Assembly (NCBI RefSeq): GCF_004342175.1
Contig: NZ_SMAO01000005.1
Coordinates: 62,001-126,000 of the forward strand
Direction: 5' to 3'
Length of the DNA: 64,000 bases
DNA from: Thiobaca trueperi
Lineage (GTDB): Bacteria > Pseudomonadota > Gammaproteobacteria > Chromatiales > Chromatiaceae
In this document: positions 1 through 8,209 of the stretch, piece by piece
Layout of the letters: every line of letters starts with the position of its first letter
How positions within the stretch are numbered: the first letter of the stretch is position 1
The notes under the pieces: generated by a model
The model's input: the letters and a program-made list of their open reading frames with translations, nothing else
Databases searched by the model: none
What the model was told of the DNA's origin: nothing
Program-made: the position numbers and the translations under genes

Positions 1-543
1 GCGTTCGCCGTGCGGATCGGCCCGATCCAGATCCGTTTGCGCCTGATCCGAGAAGCGTACCGGCAGCGCCACCGTCGCCAGCGGCGGCGTCGCAAAGCCG
101 CTCGACGCCTGCGGGAATGAATCGGCATAGGGCACATAAGGTTTGATGTCGAGCACCGGCGTGCCATCAAGCAGATCGATCCCGCGCAGTCGCAGCGCCA
201 ATCCGCGCGCATCTTTGACCAGCCCCAGATGCTCAACGGCTGAGAGTCCGATGGGATTGGGCCGATAGGGCGCGCGACTGGCAAAGACCCCGACCGTTTC
301 GCGTCCGCCCAGTCGCGGCGGACGCACTGTGGGACGCCAGCCAGCGTCCAGACAGTCAGCATGAAACACAAACAGAATCCAGACATGCGAGAAGCCCTCA
401 ATTCCCTTGAAGGCTTCTTCGCGCGCGAACGTTGGCAGCAATTCCAGGCGTGCCTCGGCGGCTGTCACCAATCCGGGTTGGCGCGGAATACCGAATTTAT
501 CGGTATAGGGCGAGCGGATAAAACCAATAGGGTCGAAATGCAT
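1..543 (-). CDS. trmO: TrmO/TsaA-family tRNA methyltransferase (3' end outside window)
   Basis: The reverse strand from the ATG at 543 reads MHFDPIGFIRSPYTDKFGIP, then GIEGFSHVWILFVFH and SRAPYRPNPIGLS, the signature segments of the TsaA/TrmO family. That family uses SAM to N6-methylate t6A37 in tRNA-Thr. About 181 N-terminal residues are present; the frame is open to base 1, so the C-terminal part (family length about 235) lies outside the window. It is the first of two minus-strand genes here and lies 37 bp downstream of the carbonic anhydrase stop. Family identity is clear from the motifs; the precise tRNA substrate is inferred from the family. Confidence 0.88.
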   Translation of the reverse strand, partial: MHFDPIGFIRSPYTDKFGIPRQPGLVTAAEARLELLPTFAREEAFKGIEGFSHVWILFVFHADCLDAGWRPTVRPPRLGGRETVGVFASRAPYRPNPIGLSAVEHLGLVKDARGLALRLRGIDLLDGTPVLDIKPYVPYADSFPQASSGFATPPLATVALPVRFSDQAQTDLDRADPHGER

Positions 544-580
544 GGTCTTGGCTGAAGGGGGTGTCGCCCAGGAAAACACC

Positions 581-1318
581 CTATTTCTGTATCGCCCGCG
601 CATTGAGCGGCTGGACCGGGCGATTGTTCGGATGTCCCATGACCTTGGCAAACTGCTGGATCTGCCCGGCGGAGGCCGTGATTGGCTCCCTCATGACCAG
701 CCAGATCACGCCTTCCGTGCAAGGTGGCGTGGTCAGTGAGCCGGTGAAACGGTAATAGTCGCGATTGGCCGGCAGCAAGGATTCGGGCGACAGTTTGGTG
801 GACAGATGCACCGTGCTATCCGGCTGTGTCGGCATGGCGTCCCAGGCCGCTTTCAGTGCGGCGTCTTCCGCACCTTCCTTGAACATGACGCCGATCACGG
901 CAAGATGACCGTCCCGATCCGCGTGCACCAGGTGCATCTCCATCGGGAACTCCTGTCCGTCAATATGGTTCTCGCTCGGCGTGTGGAAATGGAATTGCTT
1001 GAGTTCGTAATCCTGTCCGTCGAGCGTGATCCAGTTGCCGGGCCTTTCATTGATCTGGATCGTATGTCCGTTGTTGACCTCGTCGGCCTCGTCGGCGTGG
1101 TAATGAAACTCGATGGGTGACAGTTGGGTATCCACGGCGCTGCTCAGATCGACCGGCGACTGGTTTTTGCCCTGCTGGCAGAGCGTGAAATCAGGGGCGA
1201 GTTCACCCCAGTGCTCCGGTCCCTCAGCGCCTTCATAACCCCAGTGCGGGCCATGTCCGGCCAGCGCCAGTCCGCTGCCGACGAGGAGTGTCATGGTCAG
1301 GACAGTGATGGATTTCAT
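581..1318 (-). CDS. Periplasmic alpha-type carbonic anhydrase
   Basis: A 245-residue protein with a signal peptide (about residues 1-20, ending ALA before GHGPHWGY). It then has the alpha-carbonic anhydrase fold signatures: NQSPVDL near residue 52, the zinc ligands in FHFHTPSEN (H110, H112) and EMHLVH (H129), and SLTTPPCTEGV near residue 190. Length and motif order match bacterial alpha-CAs. It should interconvert CO2 and bicarbonate in the periplasm, which would suit an autotroph. The start at 1318 is preceded by four tandem heptamers instead of a clear Shine-Dalgarno sequence. Confidence 0.95.
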   Translation of the reverse strand: MKSITVLTMTLLVGSGLALAGHGPHWGYEGAEGPEHWGELAPDFTLCQQGKNQSPVDLSSAVDTQLSPIEFHYHADEADEVNNGHTIQINERPGNWITLDGQDYELKQFHFHTPSENHIDGQEFPMEMHLVHADRDGHLAVIGVMFKEGAEDAALKAAWDAMPTQPDSTVHLSTKLSPESLLPANRDYYRFTGSLTTPPCTEGVIWLVMREPITASAGQIQQFAKVMGHPNNRPVQPLNARAIQK

Positions 1319-1346
1319 GCTCTTTGCTCTTTGCTCGTTGCTCGTT
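1319..1346. repeat. Tandem heptamer repeat abutting a start codon
   Basis: On the plus strand two copies of GCTCTTT are followed by two of GCTCGTT, then a partial GCTTGAA. The array touches the ATG of the carbonic anhydrase on the minus strand and so occupies its ribosome-binding region. The rest of the gap to 1572 shows no other feature I can name. Confidence 0.75.
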
Positions 1347-1572
1347 GCTTGAATGAGATTCCTGAGTTGCTTGCCGGCAGGGCGAACGGCGCCGCACGGG
1401 TGGACAGATTACGATAAAGCGCAACGAAAATCCGCTCATCGCCCGTCGTGCAGTCAATGTCATTGGCGCGCCTTGCCCAAGATGGCGGACAATGCGCGCC
1501 GGTTCGACAGATAACGACTCATCATGGGGCTGTCGGGGTTTGAATGCGCGGAAATGACGACTGGGAGAGAAC

Positions 1573-2352
1573 ATGCAAAGTAGAATGGATTGGACAGCGG
1601 CGGGGTGGTCGTGGGCGACCGCTCCGCTGCGTCTGGCGCTGGAGTGCCGTGTGGGGGTCGAGTGGGGGGCGATGGTCGCGGCGCAGCCGGTTTTGCGCCG
1701 GATGCCTCAGGGCGACGGACACGCGGTGCTGGTGCTTCCCTATCTGTTCGGCTCGGATCTGACGACCCAGCCGTTGCGGACATCGCTTGCGTGCCTCGGT
1801 TATCAGGCCGTCCCTGCCGGGCTGGGGCTGAATCTGGGGCCGCGTCAGGGGTTGATGGACGCCGCGCTGAAGCGTCTGCTGGATCTGCGCCGTCGCTCCG
1901 GTCGTCCGGTCAGTCTGATCGGCTGGAGCATTGGTGGCCTTTATGCGCGCGCGCTGGCCAAAGAGGCGCCGGACGCGGTGCGTCTGGTCATCACGCTCGG
2001 CACGCCGTTGAACGGCCAGCCATCGCCCGCCGAGATGTGGCGTCTGGCCGAGCAGGTCACCGGGCAGCCGTTCGGTCTGTCTGCGGCCCATGGTCCGCTG
2101 GACGAGCCGCCGCCGGTGCCGACCACGGCGATCTTCAGTCGCACCGACGGCATCGTGCCCTGGCGCGACAGTCTGCAACCGGAAGGTCCGCTCAGTGAAA
2201 ATATCGAGGTCGAATCCAGTCACTTTGGACTTGGTTTGAATCCGCTGGTCGGTTATGTCATTGCGGATCGTCTTGCCCAGCCCGAAGGGGCGTGGCAGCC
2301 GTTCCGGCGCGAGGGTCTGCGTGCGCTCATCTATCCCGATCAGTCTCGTTGA
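1573..2352 (+). CDS. Alpha/beta hydrolase (PGAP1/lipase-like)
   Basis: 259 residues. The nucleophile elbow GWSIGG lies at about 117-122 (Ser119). An acid in SRTDGIVPW (about 187-195) and a His in ESSHFGLGLNP (about 217) complete a plausible catalytic triad. The spacing and the sequence ITLGTPLNG after the elbow resemble PGAP1-like or triacylglycerol-lipase-type hydrolases that act on lipid or ester substrates. No signal peptide is evident, so it is probably cytoplasmic. The ATG at 1573 has GGGAGAG about 8 bp upstream; an internal ATG at 1585 is the alternative. Substrate unknown. Confidence 0.82.
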   Translation: MQSRMDWTAAGWSWATAPLRLALECRVGVEWGAMVAAQPVLRRMPQGDGHAVLVLPYLFGSDLTTQPLRTSLACLGYQAVPAGLGLNLGPRQGLMDAALKRLLDLRRRSGRPVSLIGWSIGGLYARALAKEAPDAVRLVITLGTPLNGQPSPAEMWRLAEQVTGQPFGLSAAHGPLDEPPPVPTTAIFSRTDGIVPWRDSLQPEGPLSENIEVESSHFGLGLNPLVGYVIADRLAQPEGAWQPFRREGLRALIYPDQSR

Positions 2353-2371
2353 CGTCTGACCACAGTCTGAT

Positions 2372-4897
2372 CTAGGCGCCTGCCGATGGCTTGCGTCGCC
2401 GGATGCCCCCGACGACGGCCTGTGCCTGAGTCGGATCCTCCGGCCAGTGATGCTTGGGATAGCGCCCCCGCAACTCCTTGCGCACCTCGGCATAACCGCG
2501 CGCCCAGAAGCCGGCCAGATCCTGCGTGACCTGCATCGGACGCCGCGCAGGGGAGAGCAGATACAGCAGCACCGGCACCCGTCCGCCGCAGAGACGCGGG
2601 GTGTCGGCCAGTCCGAAGAGTTCCTGGAGCGGTACCGCCAGGATGGGGATGTCGCCGCTGACATAGTCGAGCATCCGCTGATTGCCGGCGGGCGTGGTCA
2701 GCGTCCGGGGTGCCTCATGCTCCAGTCGCTGCTGCTGCTCCCAGGACAGACGCGCCGTCAGAATCGCCGTCAGATCGAGCCGCTGCACCTCACTGAAACG
2801 CGATTTGCCCGCCAGCCAGGGGCCGAGCCACTCCGCCAGCGTGTCGTGCAGCGCGGTATCCGAGAGATTCGGCCAGTCGCCTGCGGAATCGTGCGCCCGC
2901 AGCAGGGCGACCCGCGCCTGTAACTGACGCGCCCCATCGGTCCAGTTCAGCGCGCACTCGAACCGCTCGCGGATGCGGTCGAGCAGCAGGCCGGCGACAT
3001 CCACATCGTCACCCAGCGGAATCGGTCGCGAATTGAGCACAATGGCATCCAGCCGGCTGATCTCACGCGCGGCGACGGCCTCGCGTTCGCTGTCCCAGGC
3101 GACCTGTCGGCTCGTCTCGATCCGCTCCGCGAACAATTCGCGCAGTTCGGTTTCGCTGATCGGCAGGGCCAGTTGAATACGTCCGTCCCGACCGCGCGCA
3201 TCCATGGCCGCCACCACCAGATAGGGATGGATGGCGAGCGCATCGTCGCGCGGCAGCACCGCACCCGCACCGGAGGCCAGCAGATAACGGTCATCCGCGC
3301 CATCGCGACGCTGCGCCACCCGCTCGGGACAGGCCAGCGCCAGCAGCGCGCCGGGCGTGGTCGCGCCATCCGGCGACGATGTGCCAGCCAGTCGCCGCAA
3401 CTGCTCCGCGACCCGTGCGATGGCAGCGAGACGGTGACGGTCCATGTCGCGCGGCTGGTGTTTTTCGCGACTTTCCTGCAACGCCTGGAGACGCAGGCCC
3501 AGATCGGCGGGACGACCCGCGCCCGGTTCATGGATGAAGGGATCGCGCTCCGAGATCAGCGCGCAGAGATCGGCGGCGGTCTGGCGCGCGCTGGCAGCGG
3601 CACCCAGCAGCATGGTCGCCAGCCGTGGATGGATGGGCAGCTCGGCCATCGTCCGCCCGAGTCGGGTGAGCCGCTGCCCCGAATCCAGCGCGCCCAGGGC
3701 GTGCAGCACGGAGACCGCCTGCTCCCAGGCTGGCGCAGGCGGTGGATCGAGCCAGCTCAGGTCATTGGGGTGCCTGACGCCCCAGAGCGCCAGTTCCAGC
3801 GCCAATGGGGTCAGGTCCGATTGCAGGATCTCGGGGGTTCGATGTTCCGGTCGGCCATGCTCCTGAGCGCGGGTCCAGAGACGGTAGCAGACGCCCGGCC
3901 CGAGCCGTCCGGCGCGTCCCGCGCGCTGCTCGGCGGAGGCGCGCGGGATGGACTCGGTGACCAGCCGGCTCAGGCCCGCACCGGGATCGAAGCGCGGCTT
4001 GCGCGTCAGTCCGCTGTCGATCACCACGCGGATACCCTGAATGGTGACGCTGGTTTCGGCGATGTCGGTCGCGACGATCACGCGCCGCTGGCCGGGTTCG
4101 CCGGGGAGCAGCGCCCGATCCTGCGCGGCGGTCGGGAGTGTCCCGTGCAGCGGCAGAACCAGGATGCCGTCGTCCGCGAGCCGGGCAAGCTGTTCCACAC
4201 AGCGGTTGATCTCGCCGACGCCGGGCAGAAAGGCCAGGATGTCGCCCTCGTGCTCGCTCAAGGCCGCGCGCACGCCAGCGACCACGGCGCGGACCGGATC
4301 CGCATCGGGCGCGCGCTCGGCGTAACGGATCTCGACCGGATAGCTGCGTCCTTCGCCACGGATGATCGGCGCATCGCCCAGGATCTGTGCCACCGGCGCG
4401 GCGTCCAGAGTCGCGGACATCGCCAGCAGACGCAGATCCGGGCGCAGATTCGCGGCGACATCCAGCGCGAGCGCCAGACCCAGATCGGACTGGAGATTGC
4501 GTTCATGGAATTCGTCGAAAATAAGCAGCCCGATGCCGTCGAGTCCCGGATCGGACTGGAGCCGTCGGGTCAGAATGCCTTCGGTGATGACCTCAATCCG
4601 GGTGCGCGGGCCGACCCGCCGCTCGAAGCGGACCTGATAACCGACACGCTCGCCCACCGACTCATCAAGCATTGCCGCCATCCGCGCCGCCGTCAGACGC
4701 GCAGCGGGCCGGCGCGGTTCGAGCATGAGGATGCGCCGATCCGCCAGCCAGTCGGCGTCGAGCAGCGCCAGCGGTACCCTGGTCGATTTGCCCGAGCCGG
4801 TCGGCGCCTGCAAGAGTGCATGGCCCCGACGCAGCGCGGCGCGCAGTTCGTCCAGTACGGCGTCGATGGGGAGCGATTGGGCGATGGTCAGGGGCAT
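2372..4897 (-). CDS. hrpB: ATP-dependent helicase HrpB
   Basis: 841 residues, the normal length for HrpB. Walker A APTGSGKST lies at about 31-39, the DEFHER motif II near 127 and motif III MSATLDA. The SF2 C-terminal domain holds ATDIAETSVTI and the motif VI segment SAEQRAGRAGRLGPG. The rest is the HrpB-specific C-terminal region ending in PKHHWPEDPTQA. DEAH-box helicase of the HrpA/HrpB group, cellular role poorly defined. It is converent with the upstream hydrolase and preceded by a small REP hairpin. Confidence 0.95.
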   Translation of the reverse strand: MPLTIAQSLPIDAVLDELRAALRRGHALLQAPTGSGKSTRVPLALLDADWLADRRILMLEPRRPAARLTAARMAAMLDESVGERVGYQVRFERRVGPRTRIEVITEGILTRRLQSDPGLDGIGLLIFDEFHERNLQSDLGLALALDVAANLRPDLRLLAMSATLDAAPVAQILGDAPIIRGEGRSYPVEIRYAERAPDADPVRAVVAGVRAALSEHEGDILAFLPGVGEINRCVEQLARLADDGILVLPLHGTLPTAAQDRALLPGEPGQRRVIVATDIAETSVTIQGIRVVIDSGLTRKPRFDPGAGLSRLVTESIPRASAEQRAGRAGRLGPGVCYRLWTRAQEHGRPEHRTPEILQSDLTPLALELALWGVRHPNDLSWLDPPPAPAWEQAVSVLHALGALDSGQRLTRLGRTMAELPIHPRLATMLLGAAASARQTAADLCALISERDPFIHEPGAGRPADLGLRLQALQESREKHQPRDMDRHRLAAIARVAEQLRRLAGTSSPDGATTPGALLALACPERVAQRRDGADDRYLLASGAGAVLPRDDALAIHPYLVVAAMDARGRDGRIQLALPISETELRELFAERIETSRQVAWDSEREAVAAREISRLDAIVLNSRPIPLGDDVDVAGLLLDRIRERFECALNWTDGARQLQARVALLRAHDSAGDWPNLSDTALHDTLAEWLGPWLAGKSRFSEVQRLDLTAILTARLSWEQQQRLEHEAPRTLTTPAGNQRMLDYVSGDIPILAVPLQELFGLADTPRLCGGRVPVLLYLLSPARRPMQVTQDLAGFWARGYAEVRKELRGRYPKHHWPEDPTQAQAVVGGIRRRKPSAGA

Positions 4898-4919
4898 AGG
4901 AACAGTCGTCAGATCGTAG

Positions 4920-4937
4920 GTGCGAATTCATTCGCAC
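4920..4937. repeat. REP-like hairpin next to a RAYT gene
   Basis: GTGCGAATTCATTCGCAC forms an 8-bp perfect stem with a TC loop. It lies between the hrpB start and the RAYT gene at 5018, the position expected of a REP unit served by that transposase. Only this one clear hairpin is seen here, so the pairing is inference. Confidence 0.6.
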
Positions 4938-5017
4938 GGGCGTGGTCGGTCGTCAGTCTGCCAACTGCTGAAATGTCTATACTTGGCCGCATCCATCAAC
5001 CGACCGGATCCGACCCC

Positions 5018-5734
5018 ATGGCGCGCCTTCCCCGCTTCGTCCTGCCCGGCTATCCCCAGCATGTCATTCAACGTGGCAACAATCGACAGCAGATCCTGTT
5101 CGAGGAGGAGGATTACTGGTTCATCTGGGAAAAGCTCGGCCTTGCCGCTGAACAGTTTCAGTGCGAGATCCATGCTTACGTGCTGATGCCGAACCACTTC
5201 CATCTCCTGCTCACGCCGCATCTGGAGAACGGCATCGGCAGGCTGATGCAGTCTGTGGGCCGCTATTATGTGCAATATTTCAATGCCCGCTATGAGCGTA
5301 CCGGAACCCTCTGGGAAGGGCGTTATCGCGCCACGCTGGTTGATCCCAAGACCTCGCTGCTCCCGGTCTGTCACTATATCGAAGCCAATCCGGTTCGCGC
5401 CGGTCTGGTTGCACAGCCGGCCGATTATGCCTGGTCGAGCTATGGGGCCAATGCGGAAGGCAATGATGACCCATTGGTCACGCCGCATCGCGAGTATGCG
5501 CGTCTGGGCCGCAGTCTGAAGGCACGTCACGCCAGCTACGCCAGAGCCGCCGCTGTGCCGCTCGCTGACAGCGAACTGGCGACGATTCGTGACGCCACCA
5601 ACAAGGCTTGGGTCTTGGGGGGCGCGCCCTTCTGTCAGGAGATCGAGGGCCAGCTCAACCGTCGCGCCCTGCCACGACCGCGCGGCGGCGATCGTCGCTC
5701 GGCGGCCTATCGGCGCCGCGCGGGGCTTGCATGA
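5018..5734 (+). CDS. REP-associated tyrosine transposase (RAYT, Y1/IS200-like)
   Basis: 238 residues from the ATG at 5018, MARLPRFVLPGYPQHVIQRG. It contains the HUH pair in VLMPNHFHLLL (H60, H62), the helix bearing the nucleophilic tyrosine region (GRYYVQYFN), then GTLWEGRYRATLVD and YIEANPVRAGLV, all typical of RAYTs. These single-copy transposases mobilise or maintain REP palindromes instead of moving an IS. The open frame continues upstream antisense to hrpB, but the conserved protein begins at 5018. Its stop overlaps the ATG of the downstream cupin gene (ATGA), so the two are probably cotranscribed. Confidence 0.92.
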   Translation: MARLPRFVLPGYPQHVIQRGNNRQQILFEEEDYWFIWEKLGLAAEQFQCEIHAYVLMPNHFHLLLTPHLENGIGRLMQSVGRYYVQYFNARYERTGTLWEGRYRATLVDPKTSLLPVCHYIEANPVRAGLVAQPADYAWSSYGANAEGNDDPLVTPHREYARLGRSLKARHASYARAAAVPLADSELATIRDATNKAWVLGGAPFCQEIEGQLNRRALPRPRGGDRRSAAYRRRAGLA

Positions 5735-6123
5735 GCGGCGAGCGGGGCCGGGTTCACCGACCGGATGAAGCGGACGAATTCTACATCGACGAGGGCTGTT
5801 TCATCCTGGAATCCTGGAACCGGTCGGATGACCCGGCGGTCTCCATCGCCCGCGCCCGAGTTGCGCCCGGCGTCACCACCCGGCTGCATCGTCTGGTCGG
5901 GATTGTCGAACGCTATCTGATCCTGAGCGGTGCGGGCGAGGTCGAGGTTGAAGGCATGGATCCCACCCCCGTGCAGCCCGGCGATCTGGTAGAGATCCCC
6001 GCTGGTCTGGGGCAGCGCATCGCCAACCGGGGCGATACCGATCTGGTCTTTCTCGCCATTTGCACCCCGCGTTTCGTGCCTGGGGCCTATCAGGACATCG
6101 ATCCTGATCCCTTCGTTTCATAG
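5731..6123 (+). CDS. Small cupin-domain protein
   Basis: 130 residues beginning MSGERGRVHRPDEADEFY, translationally coupled to the RAYT by an ATGA overlap. The centre has the cupin pattern PGVTTRLHRL...ERYLILSGAGEVEV...VQPGDLVEIPAGLGQRI, a conserved single beta-barrel with a His and Glu able to bind metal. Such proteins include isomerases, dioxygenases and sensors; the substrate cannot be inferred. The match to cupin motif 1 and motif 2 is clear. Confidence 0.85.
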   Translation: MSGERGRVHRPDEADEFYIDEGCFILESWNRSDDPAVSIARARVAPGVTTRLHRLVGIVERYLILSGAGEVEVEGMDPTPVQPGDLVEIPAGLGQRIANRGDTDLVFLAICTPRFVPGAYQDIDPDPFVS

Positions 6124-6211
6124 CGTTGGCGGCGGAACGGCAGAGTCGGTTCTGGCATGCGCGCGAAAAATCGAATCAGCCGAAATGCGGCCTCAGTTTG
6201 CGGTTTTTTGC

Positions 6212-6240
6212 TTGACATCGCCGAACGACATTGATTAAAT
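6212..6240 (+). promoter_or_regulatory. Sigma-70 promoter of tRNA-Phe
   Basis: A consensus -35 TTGACA (6212-6217) and a -10 TTAAAT (6235-6240) are separated by exactly 17 bp, about 47 bp upstream of the tRNA 5' end. No other gene start fits it. Confidence 0.8.
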
Positions 6241-6286
6241 GCGCAGCTCAATTTGGACGTAAAGATTGCATCCAAAGATTTCCTCG

Positions 6287-6363
<77 letters not shown>

Positions 6364-6370
6364 TAAAATC

Positions 6371-6404
6371 AGCCGGTTACGTCGAAAGGCGAACCGGCTT
6401 TTTT
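6371..6404 (+). terminator. Rho-independent terminator after tRNA-Phe
   Basis: AGCCGGTT (6371-6378) pairs with AACCGGCT (6392-6399), followed by a run of T. It lies on the element side of attL, so it was brought in with the element; the original tRNA terminator is probably the one at 17089. Confidence 0.85.
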
Positions 6405-6501
6405 CGTCGGGTTCTTTTTGGGTGCGAACAGCCGCAGAATTTGCCGCCCTAAACGAGAAAACCCGCCACTCGGTCGGATCAGGCTGATGGCACTCCCCTG
6501 G

Positions 6502-6651
6502 TCACGCAATCAACCCCTCGTCCTGCATCCATTCCTTCTGCCTGTCACTCGCCATGCCGGCCTGAACCGCCAGCGCCAGCAATTCCCGGTGCGCGGGATC
6601 GGTGCGGGCCTCCCGGCACCGCAAGCCCAAGACCATGCTGGCGCGGGTCAC
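6502..6651 (-). CDS. Small ORF, possible frameshifted continuation of the upstream gene
   Basis: From a GTG at 6651, overlapping the stop of the upstream ORF (ATGTGA), the frame reads about 49 residues including MVLGLRCREARTDPAHREL and ends QDEGLIA. Composition is protein-like (charged helical). Either it is a tiny translationally coupled gene or the 3' half of the 6648-6851 ORF displaced by a frameshift. No family recognised. Confidence 0.35.
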   Translation of the reverse strand: MTRASMVLGLRCREARTDPAHRELLALAVQAGMASDRQKEWMQDEGLIA

Positions 6652-6851
6652 ATCGTCCAGGCTCTGACCTGGGGCCGGTCGGTCGGAATCGTCGCGAGTT
6701 GCTGCCGCCAGTGGCCGACACTTTGTCCGGTCAGACCACGGATGTAGGCATTCAGCAGGATCCAGCGCCTTTCCGGGCAGTGCCCGCGCTGGTCGGCCAG
6801 ACGCTCGCGCTCGGCTTCCAGGCGGGCGATGCGGCTTCTCAGATCGCGCAT
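6648..6851 (-). CDS. Hypothetical small coiled-coil-like protein
   Basis: 67 residues starting MRDLRSRIARLEAERERLAD, a probable N-terminal coiled coil, followed by a Trp/Arg-rich part. Its start overlaps the end of the upstream small ORF, so it belongs to a tightly packed minus-strand operon of the island. Function unknown. Confidence 0.5.
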   Translation of the reverse strand: MRDLRSRIARLEAERERLADQRGHCPERRWILLNAYIRGLTGQSVGHWRQQLATIPTDRPQVRAWTM

Positions 6852-7033
6852 CGGTTGCCGTGGAAGTTCAGCACGACGCGGGTGTGGAAGGATTCAGCCG
6901 GACGCTTCCAGGCTGGGGCCGTGCGTTCCAGCGCCTGCTCGCTGGTCTCGCCGGGTCTGGCGATGGCGACCAAGACGTGCGAGGGCCGGATGCGGCCTTC
7001 CATCTTCTCGATGCGGGTCTTCAAGCTGCTCAT
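6839..7033 (-). CDS. Hypothetical small protein
   Basis: 64 residues starting MSSLKTRIEKMEGRIRP, with a short amphipathic helix and a segment HVLVAIARPGETSEQALER. The ATG at 7033 overlaps the TGA of the upstream DUF5681-like reading frame, and its own 3' end overlaps the next gene by 13 bp. The dense overlaps support translation. No family recognised. Confidence 0.5.
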   Translation of the reverse strand: MSSLKTRIEKMEGRIRPSHVLVAIARPGETSEQALERTAPAWKRPAESFHTRVVLNFHGNRCAI

Positions 7034-7390
7034 GGTGTCGGGGTCTCCGGTGGGGTGTGGCCTCGCTCCAGGGCGTCGATGCGACGGGCCAGTTCATCGC
7101 TCTCGATCACCTTCCCGAGTTGGCTCAGACCGCTCATCAGCGTGCTGCCCTCGCTCGGCGTCAATCGGCCCTGCGCCACGGCCTGCATGACGGTGCGCCC
7201 GACATCGGCCAAGCTGTCGGCAACCGGGAAGACCACGGGCACATCGACCGGGCGGAGTGCCCGCAAGCGCCGCTTCCTGCACGGTGTCCAGAATCTCGCC
7301 GGTCTTGATCCGCTTGCGCAGCGTGGCGAAGTTGGTCGATCCGGGTTTGCGCCCAGCCGGATTACCGCTTTGCCCCTTCTGGAAGGTCAT
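7030..7390 (-). pseudogene. DUF5681-like (phage terminase-small-like) protein, split by a frameshift
   Basis: The frame from 7390 begins MTFQKGQSGNPAGRKPGST, the N-terminal hallmark of DUF5681 proteins common next to phage packaging genes. It then runs into low-complexity sequence. The adjacent frame, entered near 7266, gives ALRPVDVPVVFPVADSL and TVMQAVAQGRLTPSEG...DELARRIDALE, which is the usual C-terminal half of the same family. The two halves therefore look like one gene with a frameshift and a short central deletion near 7266. The C-terminal part could still be expressed from a TTG at 7266. Its stop overlaps the next start. Confidence 0.6.
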
Positions 7391-7423
7391 GTGTCCTGCT
7401 CCAACTTGCTGTCATCAACGGCG

Positions 7424-7828
7424 TCAATCTTGCCCGGCCCAACGGCGCAGCGCACGCGCCAGATGCGCCGCTGAGGGCGACTTGCCGCACACCTTCACCA
7501 GCGCGGCGCGGATCTCGGCAGGCGGGCATCCTCTCGCCCGCATCCCCAAAGCCATGTCCCGCGCCAGCGGCGGATAATCCTGCCCCTCGCTTTCCATCGC
7601 TGGCGCTTGACCCTCCAGCAGCGATACGCGCCGCTCCAGATCCGCCAGCCGCTCATCGGCCAGGGGTTGCCCCGGCTCGGCGTCGTGGGCCGCGCTCTGG
7701 CCTTCCAGCGCGGCGAGACCACGCAAGACGGTCGCCGTCATGCTCTCACCCTCGCGGGCCACAGTGCGGATGCGTTCGCGGGTACCGGCAGGGACGCGGA
7801 AGGCAAGTTGTTCGGCGGGCTCGCTCAT
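7424..7828 (-). CDS. Ribbon-helix-helix-like regulator, paralogue 1
   Basis: 134 residues. The N-terminus EQLAFRVPAGTRERIRTVAREG followed by SMTATVLRGL has the beta-strand plus two-helix pattern of Arc/MetJ/CopG-type RHH proteins. A central helix (RLADLERRVSLLEGQ) could be a coiled coil. The C-terminus YPPLARDMALGM...IRAALVKVCGKSPS...ALRRW is shared with the protein at 8879-9289, so the two are paralogues. Immediately upstream (7842-7902) is an 11-bp-phased array of TCTAGC sites, which suggests DNA binding and autoregulation. RHH identity is inferred from pattern. Confidence 0.65.
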   Translation of the reverse strand: MSEPAEQLAFRVPAGTRERIRTVAREGESMTATVLRGLAALEGQSAAHDAEPGQPLADERLADLERRVSLLEGQAPAMESEGQDYPPLARDMALGMRARGCPPAEIRAALVKVCGKSPSAAHLARALRRWAGQD

Positions 7829-7841
7829 GGTCTGGCCTCTG

Positions 7842-7902
7842 TATAGCAGGAATCTAGCGCCATTCTAGCATCTGTCTAGCCTGACGCTAGATTTTTGCTA
7901 GA
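7842..7902. promoter_or_regulatory. Phased operator array (six TCTAGC-type sites)
   Basis: TATAGC at 7842, TCTAGC at 7853, 7864 and 7875, then GCTAGA at 7886 and 7897 are all spaced exactly 11 bp apart, one helical turn. The array sits directly upstream of the RHH-like gene at 7828. A related set lies upstream of its paralogue at 9335-9375. Confidence 0.75.
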
Positions 7903-7906
7903 TCGC

Positions 7907-8209
7907 TCAATGTCGGGTCTCGGCGGGTCGCCCCAAGCGCCCGTCCAGCAGCAGCGCGAGGGCAAAGACCAGCAGCCCCATGAATGCGGCGCGGTCGTCA
8001 GCGTCCGTGATGACGATCCGCTCGGCGTCAAGCGCCAGCAGCACATCAGGCAGCGTTGCATCGATACCGTCCTTGACCTGCTCGCTGTCCGTGAGGTCCA
8101 ACGGCATGCCTGAGGCCAGATCCTCCAAGATTGCCAAGGTCGGACTGGTCCGCAGTGCCTCGGTCAGCGACCAGTCGATGCCTGGGCAGGGCGTGGCTTT
8201 CGTGGTCAT
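7907..8209 (-). CDS. Hypothetical protein with C-terminal hydrophobic helix
   Basis: 100 residues from the ATG at 8209 (MTTKATPCPGIDWSLTEALR). It is acidic in the middle and has a hydrophobic stretch near the C-terminus (AAFMGLLVFALALLLDG) that could be a membrane segment or buried helix. The start overlaps the stop of the nuclease gene by ATGA. Family not recognised. Confidence 0.55.
   Translation of the reverse strand: MTTKATPCPGIDWSLTEALRTSPTLAILEDLASGMPLDLTDSEQVKDGIDATLPDVLLALDAERIVITDADDRAAFMGLLVFALALLLDGRLGRPAETRH

Noticed and set aside
3173-5017. Long plus-strand extension in frame with the first RAYT
   Set aside because: Antisense to hrpB and without conserved sequence; the RAYT homology starts at the ATG at 5018.
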